From NCBI RefSeq assembly GCF_017908035.1, contig NZ_JAEQMU010000006.1, positions 62,001 to 126,000 on the forward strand: a DNA stretch of 64,000 nucleotides. Direction: 5' to 3'. This document shows, in pieces, positions 54,693-62,798 of the stretch. Under the pieces are notes generated by a model. The model ran no database searches, was not told where the DNA came from, and saw only the letters and a list, made by a program, of their open reading frames with translations. The position numbers and the translations under genes were made by a program. Every line of letters starts with the position of its first letter. Position 1 is the stretch's first letter. This DNA is from Sphingobacterium tabacisoli (GTDB taxonomy: Bacteria; Bacteroidota; Bacteroidia; Sphingobacteriales; Sphingobacteriaceae).

Positions 54693-55142
54693 TTATGTCG
54701 TTTTATTGTCCGATTGTGTATTCTGTCCCTCAAAAGTATTGGCTCCTTCATAAGTGTCCTTACTTTGCTGAGTTTCTTCAAAAAACTCCTCGTCTTCTTG
54801 CCATTTACCCAAAACCCGGCGAATGGTTAAATCCATAAACTTGGCTTCCAACTTCGGTTCAAAAGCCCTAATAATAAGAAGTATAACAAAGAAAATAGCC
54901 CCTGTGAGCAAAAACCCCAGTGCATTACTACCCAAAAGCTCTCCAAGAAAAAAACCAAGTGCTAGTGATAGAAAAAAAACAACGATTAAAGTAAGAAGCA
55001 GTTTGGTTGCGTCAAGGACAAGTGTTCCGATAACGCGTCCCATCCTGGCTATAGTTTTTAACTTCAGCAGCTCTACCTGTGTATCGATATATTCTTTAGC
55101 CTTTTGAAAACTCCCAGAAAATGAAAATTTTTGATCACTCAT
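54693..55142 (-). CDS. Phage-holin-family-like small membrane protein
   Basis: A 149-aa inner-membrane protein. An amphipathic N-terminal helix (AKEYIDTQVELLKLKTIARM) is followed by two hydrophobic segments (about 47-72 LLLTLIVVFFLSLALGFFLG and 75-92 LGFLLTGAIFFVILLII). The C-terminus is acidic and polar. This matches the Bacteroidota/actinobacterial 'putative actinobacterial holin-X' type (PF07332-like), usually next to YtxH genes and not from a phage. It lies 103 bp after the YtxH gene. The set may respond to envelope stress. Confidence 0.8.
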   Translation of the reverse strand: MSDQKFSFSGSFQKAKEYIDTQVELLKLKTIARMGRVIGTLVLDATKLLLTLIVVFFLSLALGFFLGELLGSNALGFLLTGAIFFVILLIIRAFEPKLEAKFMDLTIRRVLGKWQEDEEFFEETQQSKDTYEGANTFEGQNTQSDNKTT

Positions 55143-55245
55143 TGGATTGTGTTTTATTTAAATGCCTATGAAGTACAGCGTCGGTAGACACTGCACCCCA
55201 TAAACTATTGTAAATATTAAGTTTTGGATTATCATTTAATCCAAA

Positions 55246-55515
55246 TTATGCATGTTCTTCTATTTCCTCATCAACGAATGTCTCTGCATTTGAAACCTTC
55301 GATTTGACCATCGCTAAAACTTTTTCTTTAAAATCATTAAGCTGATCAAGCTGTTCTTCGGCGCGCTCTTTTAGTGCATCTCCGAGATCCGCTAATGACT
55401 CATTTATTTTCTCTCTCGTCTCTGTTCCTTTTTCGGGCGCAAATAAGACTCCTAGTACTGCTCCTGCTGCTAATCCAGCAAGTAATGCTGCTACAACTTT
55501 ACCGCTATCTTTCAT
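55246..55515 (-). CDS. YtxH domain-containing protein
   Basis: An 89-aa small protein. The N-terminal VVAALLAGLAAGAVLGVLFAPEKG is a glycine/alanine-rich membrane segment followed by the conserved APxKG motif and a helical charged tail (TREKINESLADLGDALKERA), the YtxH pattern. YtxH proteins are often stress-induced. It is the first gene of a three-gene set. Its start codon lies inside the 20-bp direct repeat of hairpin element R2. Confidence 0.88.
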   Translation of the reverse strand: MKDSGKVVAALLAGLAAGAVLGVLFAPEKGTETREKINESLADLGDALKERAEEQLDQLNDFKEKVLAMVKSKVSNAETFVDEEIEEHA

Positions 55516-55707
55516 ATATACTTAATTTGATTTTCAATTGCCATATGGAATATCCAAACCGAGTGTAACGAGATCACGAAGTAATTTCATTTCTTCGTGT
55601 CTGTGTAGATTCTGCTACATGGATATTTCATATATACTTAATTTGTTTTTATTTATTACATGGATACTCGTGGTTGTTTGTGTTTCGTTTTAAACACGAG
55701 TATCTCC
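55510..55707 (-). repeat. Dispersed hairpin element, locus R2 (two hairpins)
   Basis: Same plan as R1. Hairpin I: arms CATATGGAATATCC (55542-55555) and GGATATTTCATATA (55621-55634), two mismatches. Hairpin II: perfect 10-bp arms GATACTCGTG (55663-55672) and CACGAGTATC (55695-55704). A perfect 20-bp direct repeat (55510-55529 and 55626-55645, TTTCATATATACTTAATTTG) flanks hairpin I and includes the ytxH start codon. Loops contain GTGTCTGTG or TTGTTTGTG. The remaining gap to 55960 shows only a weak TATCTTTA element for the next gene at 55932. Confidence 0.8.
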
Positions 55708-55960
55708 AATACCCTTATTTCCTACTATCATTATATGCTCCAATCCCTCAGGACGGAATACGGATGGTTATCTCCATAAAAGAATACCACACTATATTAG
55801 TTAAACAATAAAAAGACCAAATCGTTTAAAATAAATAATTCTGATGTATCTTTCTTCCTATAATATACCATATTTATCAGAAAACAGCAAAAACAAGTCC
55901 AAACTACCGTCTCTCATTAACATATTTTATCTATCTTTAGAATAACCAATTCTAAAAATT

Positions 55961-57499
55961 ATGCTCGTAAAAACCTTTAGCAGTGCAGTTTACGGTATAG
56001 AATCCACGACTATATCTGTGGAAGTAAATGTTTCCACAGGGACAAAATATTATATCGTAGGGCTTCCGGATAATGCCATCAAAGAAAGTCTACAACGCAT
56101 TGAAAGCGCCATATTGTCAATTGGATACCGTATGCCAAGACAGAAAATCGTTGTCAATTTGGCACCCGCAGATATCAGGAAAGAAGGGTCTGCATATGAC
56201 TTGGCAATAGCTATAGGTATTCTAGCTGCATCTGGGCAGATTCTGGAAACACAGCTGTCGGACTATTTAATACTGGGTGAGCTATCATTAGATGGCAACG
56301 TGCAACCTGTAAAAGGCCTCTTGCCAATTGCCATTCAAGCTAGAAAAGACGGATTCAAAGGAATCATCTTACCGCAGTCCAATGCTGCTGAGGCAGCTGT
56401 GGTTGGAGATATCAAGATACTCGGTATAGATTCCTTGCAACAGGTGGTAGACTTTTTTAATGAAAAAACGGAACTGGTTCAGACCTCGAGGTCTACAAAT
56501 AGCGATACTACAACGATCCCCTTCAATCATGAACTGGACTTTGCTGATGTGAAGGGACAGCAAAATATCAAACGTGCACTGGAAATTGCAGCGGCAGGGG
56601 GACACAACATTATCCTTATCGGCCCACCCGGATCGGGCAAAACAATGCTTGCCAAACGACTTCCCAGTATACTGCCGCCTTTAACATTTGAAGAGGCATT
56701 AGAAACGACCAAGATACACTCGGTCTCAGGCAATCTATCCCGAAAAGAATCGCTCATGAACACACGGCCTTTTCGCGCTCCACATCATACAATCTCTGAT
56801 ATTGCACTCGTAGGAGGCGGTAGCAGTCCTCAACCGGGAGAAATATCACTAGCCCATAATGGGGTGCTTTTCCTAGATGAGTTACCCGAATTCAAACGGA
56901 CGGTGCTTGAGGTGATGCGCCAACCGCTTGAATCGAGAAGTATAACGATATCCCGGGCTCGATTTACAGTAGACTATCCCGCCAGCTTCATGCTTGTGGC
57001 AGCCATGAACCCTTGCCCCTGTGGCTATTACAACCACCCAGAAAAGGATTGCCTCTGCGGTTCATTGGTTGTACAGCGCTACCTGAGCAAAATTTCGGGA
57101 CCGCTACTGGATCGAATTGACCTACACATAGAAGTTACTCCTGTTGAGTTTAACGAATTGACGGAACGACATGACACAGAGAAAAGCGATACCATACGAC
57201 AACGGGTAATACAGGCTAGGCATATCCAAGAACAGCGATTTGCAAAAGAAAAAGATGTACACTGTAATGCACAGATGTCCGCAAAGTATGTACAAGACCT
57301 ATGTCTGCTGGACCAATCGGGCAAAAAGCTTCTTAAGAGCGCCATGGAACGATTGAATCTATCAGCCAGAGCTTATGACCGCATACTCAAAGTAGCGCGC
57401 ACGATAGCCGATATGGAACAGGAAGAACACATCCTAAACCAACATCTAGCAGAAGCCATACAATTTCGGAACCTAGATAGACAAAGTTGGCTGGGGTAG
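55961..57499 (+). CDS. YifB family Mg-chelatase-like AAA ATPase
   Basis: A 512-aa protein of the YifB/ComM family. The N-terminal ChlI-like domain (about 20-160) has FSSAVYGIESTTISVEV. The AAA+ domain has Walker A GPPGSGKTMLAKR (221-233), a FRAPHHTISDIALVGGG stretch and NGVLFLDELPEF as Walker B. A cysteine pattern (NPCPCGYYNHPEKDCLCG) near residue 350 is typical. In other bacteria the homologue ComM is a branch-migration helicase in natural transformation. It is convergent with the rhomboid gene, one base apart. Confidence 0.94.
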   Translation: MLVKTFSSAVYGIESTTISVEVNVSTGTKYYIVGLPDNAIKESLQRIESAILSIGYRMPRQKIVVNLAPADIRKEGSAYDLAIAIGILAASGQILETQLSDYLILGELSLDGNVQPVKGLLPIAIQARKDGFKGIILPQSNAAEAAVVGDIKILGIDSLQQVVDFFNEKTELVQTSRSTNSDTTTIPFNHELDFADVKGQQNIKRALEIAAAGGHNIILIGPPGSGKTMLAKRLPSILPPLTFEEALETTKIHSVSGNLSRKESLMNTRPFRAPHHTISDIALVGGGSSPQPGEISLAHNGVLFLDELPEFKRTVLEVMRQPLESRSITISRARFTVDYPASFMLVAAMNPCPCGYYNHPEKDCLCGSLVVQRYLSKISGPLLDRIDLHIEVTPVEFNELTERHDTEKSDTIRQRVIQARHIQEQRFAKEKDVHCNAQMSAKYVQDLCLLDQSGKKLLKSAMERLNLSARAYDRILKVARTIADMEQEEHILNQHLAEAIQFRNLDRQSWLG

Positions 57500-57500
57500 T

Positions 57501-58130
57501 TTAAAACTGATCGATAAAGTGTCTAAAAATCCAGGGATAGAATAGAATGGTAATCAATATTCCAGACAGTGCTCCAAACAGGTGGGCATCATGGTTGATC
57601 CGGTCGTTGGAGTTCTTGGATGCCCAGATACAATATCCGATATAAAGCACTGCAAATAAATAGGCCGGCATAGGGATAATCATAAATATACCAAGCATGG
57701 CCTTGGGCTGAAAAAGAATATAACCAAAGAGGGCCGCTGATATTGCTCCAGAGGCACCCAAACTGTAATACCCAGGATTATTTTTCTGCTGTACGATAGT
57801 AGGAATATCACTCAGTACTAGGCTCACTAAATACAAAATGGCAAAATATAAATGTCCAATATCACCGCTTACCTGTACAAAAAAACGCTCCAATGCAAAA
57901 CCAAAGTAGTAGAAGGTGATCATATTAAATAATAGATGTCCCCAATCTGCATGAATGATTCCGCTGGTGAATACGGTGTACCACTTGCTCTTGTCCCGGT
58001 GTATACTATAAGGGTGTAGCATCATCGAACCATATAACTGTGGATTAGAAAATGCGTATATACTAGTCGCTATCGTAATGGCAAAAAAAACAGACGCTAC
58101 CGGTGTATTTAAAATATATTCTTGAATCAT
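57501..58130 (-). CDS. Rhomboid-family intramembrane serine protease
   Basis: A 209-aa six-helix membrane protease. The catalytic Ser127 lies in YYSLGASGAISAALFG and the catalytic His183 in NHDAHLFGALSG. HADWGHLLFNMITFYYFG is the family's helix-2 motif with the conserved HxxxN. It cleaves membrane proteins within or near the bilayer. The gene starts 5 bp after the LUD gene and is probably in the same transcription unit. Confidence 0.93.
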   Translation of the reverse strand: MIQEYILNTPVASVFFAITIATSIYAFSNPQLYGSMMLHPYSIHRDKSKWYTVFTSGIIHADWGHLLFNMITFYYFGFALERFFVQVSGDIGHLYFAILYLVSLVLSDIPTIVQQKNNPGYYSLGASGAISAALFGYILFQPKAMLGIFMIIPMPAYLFAVLYIGYCIWASKNSNDRINHDAHLFGALSGILITILFYPWIFRHFIDQF

Positions 58131-58135
58131 TAGTT

Positions 58136-58783
58136 TTAGAATCTATCTTCGATTAAAAAAACGTAGAGCTCTTTCGGACCATGCGCTCCTAACACGAGCT
58201 TTTTTTCTATATCAGCGGTTCGGCTTGGTCCCGTTATCGTGGTTACCATCGAAGGCAGATAAGTCGGATAACGGTCTTTTAGCTGTGTTATCGCATGACG
58301 TATATCCATTACCAATTGTGATGCCTTAGCCAATACGATATGCACCGGCGGATAAATACTGAGACGGCGCCCTCCTTCATTGGCATTAGAAATCATCACA
58401 CTACCATTTCTAGCAATCAATGCTTCACAGGCAGTAATCCCCACTTCAGCCTGTTCAAAATCCCTATCCGTAGCGAGGTAAGGGAAGCCATAGTGTTTCA
58501 GTAATACATTTACGGATGGTTCCCAAGCGTATATCTTTGTTACCCCTAGCTCTTCGACAAGGCCGATTAAATTTTCTATAACTGAAATTTCACCGTCACA
58601 ATAAATAAATTTCCCGCCTATATCGGTCAACTCACGGGCAAAAGTAACATCTAGCGATTCTTCCTCATCTTTATACAACGCGGAATCTTCAAAGTCTGGA
58701 TGTGGGTTATCACGCTTCTGAAGAAGAGCTTGTCGTATCTTCTTGAGCATCTTTTCTTTTGCTGTGGTATTTCTAATATTCAT
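58136..58783 (-). CDS. LUD-domain protein (LutC/YkgG-like)
   Basis: A 215-aa protein of the LUD family. GITACEALIARNGSVMISN and RRLSIYPPVHIVLAKASQLV with ITGPSRTADIEKKLVLGAHGP match LutC/YkgG. In Bacillus LutC belongs to the lactate utilisation complex LutABC, but lutA and lutB are not in this window, so a stand-alone role is more likely. It is separated from ftsH by a terminator and 70 bp, and precedes the rhomboid gene by 5 bp. Confidence 0.88.
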   Translation of the reverse strand: MNIRNTTAKEKMLKKIRQALLQKRDNPHPDFEDSALYKDEEESLDVTFARELTDIGGKFIYCDGEISVIENLIGLVEELGVTKIYAWEPSVNVLLKHYGFPYLATDRDFEQAEVGITACEALIARNGSVMISNANEGGRRLSIYPPVHIVLAKASQLVMDIRHAITQLKDRYPTYLPSMVTTITGPSRTADIEKKLVLGAHGPKELYVFLIEDRF

Positions 58784-58825
58784 TCGTAAGGATGTAATGA
58801 GTACGATATGGATAGGTTAAAGATA

Positions 58826-58855
58826 AAAATAGAGGGGGTTAGCCCTCTATTTTTT
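58826..58855 (-). terminator. Terminator of ftsH
   Basis: Stem ATAGAGGG / CCCTCTAT with a GGTTAG loop and A and T tracts on both sides. It begins at the ftsH stop codon (58854) and ends the rsfS-ftsH transcript. Confidence 0.85.
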
Positions 58856-60929
58856 ATACATTATCTTCATTCAATTTTTCCGATGGTTCAGAATTTTGAG
58901 TTTCTTCTGGTATCGGTGGAATTGGCAATTCTGTCTGTGGAACTCCTCCTCCATCAGCACCACCATTGACAAACTCGTCATAGGTTGTACGATTAGAGAA
59001 CGGGCGTTTTCCCAAAATTTCCTCTAAATCCGCTTGGAAGAGAATTTCCTTTTCCAATAACTTTTCAGCAATACGGATTAATCCTTCTTGGTTATCCAAC
59101 AACAATTGTCTGGTGCGTTCGTAGACAGCAGATACCAATACACGTACTTCCTCATCAATCAACTCTGCAGTCTGATCCGAATAAGGTTTCTGGAACTGAG
59201 ATTCGCCAGAACTATCTCTAAAGGATACGTTTCCGACTTTATGGTTCATTCCATAAACCGCTGTCATCGCGTAAGCCAATTTTGTGATACGCTCTAAATC
59301 ATTCTGCGCTCCTGTACTGATACGACCAAAAGTAATATCCTCAGCGACACGGCCTCCCATAGTCATACACATACTATCCAGCAATTGCTCTGTCGTATAT
59401 AGGAACTGCTCTTTGGGTAGGTATTGCGCATAACCTAAAGCTGCTACTCCACGTGGTACAATAGAAACCTTGACCAATGGATCGGCATGCTCTAAGAACC
59501 ATCCTGCTATAGCGTGACCTGCCTCATGGTAGGCAACAATTTTCTTTTCTTCTGGAGAGATGATCTTGTTCTTTTTCTCCAATCCACCGATTACGCGATC
59601 GATCGCATCTTGGAAATCCTGCATTTCGATGGCACGCTTATTCTTACGTGCAGCTATCAATGCGGCCTCATTACAAACGTTTGCAATCTCGGCACCGGCA
59701 AATCCTGGAGTCTGTGCAGATAATTTCTTTGCATCGACTTCTTCTGCCAGCTTCAATGGTTTAAGGTGTACATTAAATATCTGCTCACGACCTATCAAAT
59801 CGGGCTTATCAATGGAAATCTGTCTATCAAAGCGTCCTGGTCTCAATAAAGCGGAGTCCAATACATCTAAACGGTTGGTCGCTGCAAGGATGATAACCCC
59901 TACATTCGTTCCAAATCCATCCATCTCTACCAATAACTGGTTCAATGTATTTTCACGCTCATCATTCCCTCCCATTACAGAGTTTTTGCCACGTGCTCTA
60001 CCTATTGCATCAATCTCATCGATAAATATGATACAAGGCGCTTTTTCTTTTGCCTGTTTGAACAAATCACGTACACGAGAAGCCCCTACCCCTACAAACA
60101 TCTCGACAAAGTCAGAACCTGACAACGAGAAGAAAGGAACCTGTGCTTCACCAGCAACGGCTTTCGCTAACAAGGTCTTACCTGTTCCCGGAGGGCCTAC
60201 CAATAAAGCTCCTTTTGGAATCTTTCCTCCTAAGTCCGTATATTTCTTTGGATTTTTCAAGAAGTCAACAATCTCCATTACCTCTGTCTTGGCTTCTTCT
60301 AAGCCCGCAACATCATTGAAGGTAATATTGATTTGTGATTCTTTATCAAAAAGCTGTGCTTTTGATTTACCGATGTTGAATATCTGTCCGCCACCACCGG
60401 CACCACCTCCGCCCATGCGTCGCATAAGAAACATCCATAATGCTACAATGATGATCAATGGCAGGATAAAGGAGATAAAAAATCCTCCCCAAGCGTTGGA
60501 ACGCTCTTCCCATTTAGCTGACAATTTCGGTGTACCTTCTGGTAAATCCTTTTGGGATTCGACCAGTTTTTGGTTTAATATCTCCGCAGATCCTTCTGTA
60601 AATACATATTGGGGGCCTTTGTTTGCAGAGAAACTTAAGCTATTCCCTGAGGGCACCAAATCTTTATATTTGGGATCATTCTTCAGCTTATCACTTTTGA
60701 TATAGACCTCTACCTCGACAATACTACCCTTATTAAATGCTACTAATTCATCAACATCTCCGGTAAGGAGCATGTTTTTCTCAAAGTTCTCGTAAGTAGT
60801 TTTCTCTGCACTCTCGCTATTATACAAAAAGTTTAACGCAATAAAACCTAATATCATGGCGATGTAAAGCCACATCATATTAAATTTAGGAGGAGTTGGA
60901 GTTATTTTTTTACTTGGAATTTTCTTCAT
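58854..60929 (-). CDS. ftsH: ATP-dependent zinc metalloprotease FtsH
   Basis: A 691-aa inner-membrane AAA protease. Membrane segments at about 19-37 and 148-168 surround a periplasmic domain. A glycine-rich linker (RRMGGGGAGGGGQIF) precedes the AAA domain: Walker A GPPGTGKT (245-252), Walker B IIFIDEIDAIG, and SRH NRLDVLDSALLRPGRFDRQ. The zinc-binding HEAGH is at 468-472. The C-terminal tail is acidic and Pro-rich. It degrades misfolded membrane proteins and regulatory targets. The rsfS gene lies 30 bp upstream on the same strand. Confidence 0.97.
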   Translation of the reverse strand: MKKIPSKKITPTPPKFNMMWLYIAMILGFIALNFLYNSESAEKTTYENFEKNMLLTGDVDELVAFNKGSIVEVEVYIKSDKLKNDPKYKDLVPSGNSLSFSANKGPQYVFTEGSAEILNQKLVESQKDLPEGTPKLSAKWEERSNAWGGFFISFILPLIIIVALWMFLMRRMGGGGAGGGGQIFNIGKSKAQLFDKESQINITFNDVAGLEEAKTEVMEIVDFLKNPKKYTDLGGKIPKGALLVGPPGTGKTLLAKAVAGEAQVPFFSLSGSDFVEMFVGVGASRVRDLFKQAKEKAPCIIFIDEIDAIGRARGKNSVMGGNDERENTLNQLLVEMDGFGTNVGVIILAATNRLDVLDSALLRPGRFDRQISIDKPDLIGREQIFNVHLKPLKLAEEVDAKKLSAQTPGFAGAEIANVCNEAALIAARKNKRAIEMQDFQDAIDRVIGGLEKKNKIISPEEKKIVAYHEAGHAIAGWFLEHADPLVKVSIVPRGVAALGYAQYLPKEQFLYTTEQLLDSMCMTMGGRVAEDITFGRISTGAQNDLERITKLAYAMTAVYGMNHKVGNVSFRDSSGESQFQKPYSDQTAELIDEEVRVLVSAVYERTRQLLLDNQEGLIRIAEKLLEKEILFQADLEEILGKRPFSNRTTYDEFVNGGADGGGVPQTELPIPPIPEETQNSEPSEKLNEDNV

Positions 60930-60959
60930 TACAATATTACGTGTCTTTAGAATTTCTTT

Positions 60960-61334
60960 TTATGCACTCTGGTAGGATTCTGATTTTGCATCTCCCCAAA
61001 GGTCTTCTATACGATAGCGGCTTCTAGTATCTGTCTTGAATATGTGAACAACGACGTCTACAAAATCAAGCAAAATCCACTCTCCATTTCCTTGCCCTTC
61101 CTTATGCCATGGGTTTTGACCAAAAGCCTTAAATACTTCCTCTTCTACACTTTGTGCTATCGCATTTACCTGGACATTACTATCGGCATGGCAGATTACA
61201 AAATAATCAGAAATAGTAGCATTGACATCCCGCATATCCAACTTGACAATCTCATTACCTTTCTTCTCTTGCATCCCCAATACGACAACCTCTGCCAATT
61301 TGTTGGATAATTCTGAATTTTTCTTTATACTCAT
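60960..61334 (-). CDS. rsfS: Ribosomal silencing factor RsfS
   Basis: A 124-aa protein that binds the large ribosomal subunit (L14) and blocks subunit joining in poor growth conditions. Hallmarks are KLDMRDVNATISDYFVICHA, WHKEGQGNGEWILLDFVDVVVHIF (residues about 76-99) and RYRIEDLWGDA. The length is typical. It is 30 bp upstream of ftsH, a conserved Bacteroidota pairing, and divergent from the biotin ligase gene with 47 bp between them. Confidence 0.95.
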   Translation of the reverse strand: MSIKKNSELSNKLAEVVVLGMQEKKGNEIVKLDMRDVNATISDYFVICHADSNVQVNAIAQSVEEEVFKAFGQNPWHKEGQGNGEWILLDFVDVVVHIFKTDTRSRYRIEDLWGDAKSESYQSA

Positions 61335-61381
61335 TAAGAAATGTTATAGTTTTACTCAAAAACTTTAAAATCTTTTATCTT

Positions 61382-62155
61382 TTGCAAAATAATACATTTT
61401 TTGGACATTATCAGCCCCTGTCTATAATTGTTTTGGAGTCGACAGCTTCTACAAATGATTATTCAAAACAATTATTGACAAATTTCAAGCCACAGATAGG
61501 TTTTACTGCCATTATGGCAAAACACCAATCCGCTGGTCGGGGCCAAAGAGGGACGTCCTGGTTGGCGACTGCGAATACCAACATGACTGCAAGCTTCATT
61601 TATACTCCTGAAGATCTTCCTATTACAAACCAATTTGCAGTGGCCGTACATGCTAGCCTAGCAGTATATGATGTACTCAAAGAAATTCTCCAAAAAGACA
61701 TCTATATTAAATGGCCTAACGACATTATCGTAGGAAAGAGAAAAATTGCAGGTATTCTTATCGAAAACAAATTGTCGGGACATTTCATCAAGACAGTTAT
61801 TGCTGGCATTGGCCTTAATGTATATCAAAAAGAATTTGCGTCAGAGATAGCGCATAAGACCACCTCATTAGTCCTAGAGAACCCTACAATCGACTTGAGC
61901 ATTTTCGATCTGGTTAAAAGAATACAAAAGCGCTTACAGGAGTCTCGTCATATATTGCAAGAAGATGGCTTCATGGCTCACCTTAAGCTTTATAATGAAA
62001 GACTTTTCTTAAAAGATACTAACGCGCGCTTTACAGTGAACGGCAACTCCATCGAAGGCTGTATACAAGGTGTAGAAAGTGATGGACATCTTATCATCCG
62101 ACACAAGGAGGAGATCAAAAAGTATGATTTAAAAGAGCTCGCTTATCAGTTATAA
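61382..62155 (+). CDS. birA: Biotin--[acetyl-CoA-carboxylase] ligase
   Basis: A 257-aa enzyme that activates biotin with ATP and attaches it to carboxylase subunits. LESTASTNDYSKQLL and HQSAGRGQRGTSWLA form the biotin- and ATP-binding loops; IKWPNDIIVGKRKIAGILIE contains the catalytic Lys. The N-terminal repressor HTH of E. coli BirA is missing, so this is the monofunctional type. No ATG lies before the conserved core (the first Met is in the active site), so the TTG at 61382 is the likely start. Confidence 0.93.
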   Translation: MQNNTFFGHYQPLSIIVLESTASTNDYSKQLLTNFKPQIGFTAIMAKHQSAGRGQRGTSWLATANTNMTASFIYTPEDLPITNQFAVAVHASLAVYDVLKEILQKDIYIKWPNDIIVGKRKIAGILIENKLSGHFIKTVIAGIGLNVYQKEFASEIAHKTTSLVLENPTIDLSIFDLVKRIQKRLQESRHILQEDGFMAHLKLYNERLFLKDTNARFTVNGNSIEGCIQGVESDGHLIIRHKEEIKKYDLKELAYQL

Positions 62156-62267
62156 CAAAAAATTTACTTGCTCATACGGTAATAATAAATGTACCTTAGC
62201 GTTAAACTTTATGACCTTGAAGATAGTCATAGAAGCAAATACAAGTTATAGAAGAATTAGATTTATT

Positions 62268-62717
62268 ATGAAAAAAATTAGCTTACTAATCGCTGCTGTC
62301 TTAATGACAGTCACTTGTGCTCTAGCACAAATCCACCAACCTGTAAAATGGTCTGTGGCACACAAAAAATTAAATAAAAACGAAGCCGTAATCTACGTCA
62401 AAGCTACAATTCAGAACGGTTGGAACATCTACTCTCAAAATGTTGCTGATGGAGGTCCAATCCCGACATCTTTCAAATTCGATACATCTAAAGAGTATAC
62501 TTTAAATGGAAAGACTGCAGAACCTACAGCTAAAACAAAATACGAAGAGGTTTTCAAAATGAACGTACCTTACTTCACAAATGAAGTTGTATTCCAGCAA
62601 AAAGTTAAATTGACTAAAGGTACAGCTACTGTTAAAGGTACTGTAGAATGGCAAGCATGTGACAAGTCACAGTGTCTTCCTCCAGACGAATATAACTTTG
62701 CTGTTACTGTAAAATAG
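62268..62717 (+). CDS. Stand-alone DsbD N-terminal (alpha-like) domain protein
   Basis: A 149-aa exported protein. The ATG at 62268 gives the signal peptide MKKISLLIAAVLMTVTCALA; an upstream in-frame ATG at 62211 adds a charged stretch unlikely to be translated. The mature part has the DsbD N-terminal-domain features: VKWSVAHKKLNKNEAVIYVKA at its start and the redox motif WQACDKSQCLPPDEYNF at its end. In DsbD this domain passes electrons to periplasmic thiol proteins. Here it is a separate gene in front of a dsbD that lacks it. A terminator separates the two. Confidence 0.9.
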   Translation: MKKISLLIAAVLMTVTCALAQIHQPVKWSVAHKKLNKNEAVIYVKATIQNGWNIYSQNVADGGPIPTSFKFDTSKEYTLNGKTAEPTAKTKYEEVFKMNVPYFTNEVVFQQKVKLTKGTATVKGTVEWQACDKSQCLPPDEYNFAVTVK

Positions 62718-62739
62718 ATTTTACACAACCAAGATAGAG

Positions 62740-62766
62740 AAGGCAGTATTTTACTGCCTTTTTTTA
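62740..62766 (+). terminator. Terminator between the DsbD-alpha gene and dsbD
   Basis: Perfect stem AAGGCAGTA / TACTGCCTT with a short TTT loop, followed by T6. It lies 22 bp after the stop and 33 bp before the dsbD start. Confidence 0.9.
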
Positions 62767-62798
62767 TACTTTTATAATTCAACAATTTTTTCAACTTT

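Noticed and set aside
59560..60705. 381-codon plus-strand open frame
   Set aside because: It lies wholly antisense to ftsH, and the translation is the low-complexity shadow of a conserved gene with no family resemblance.
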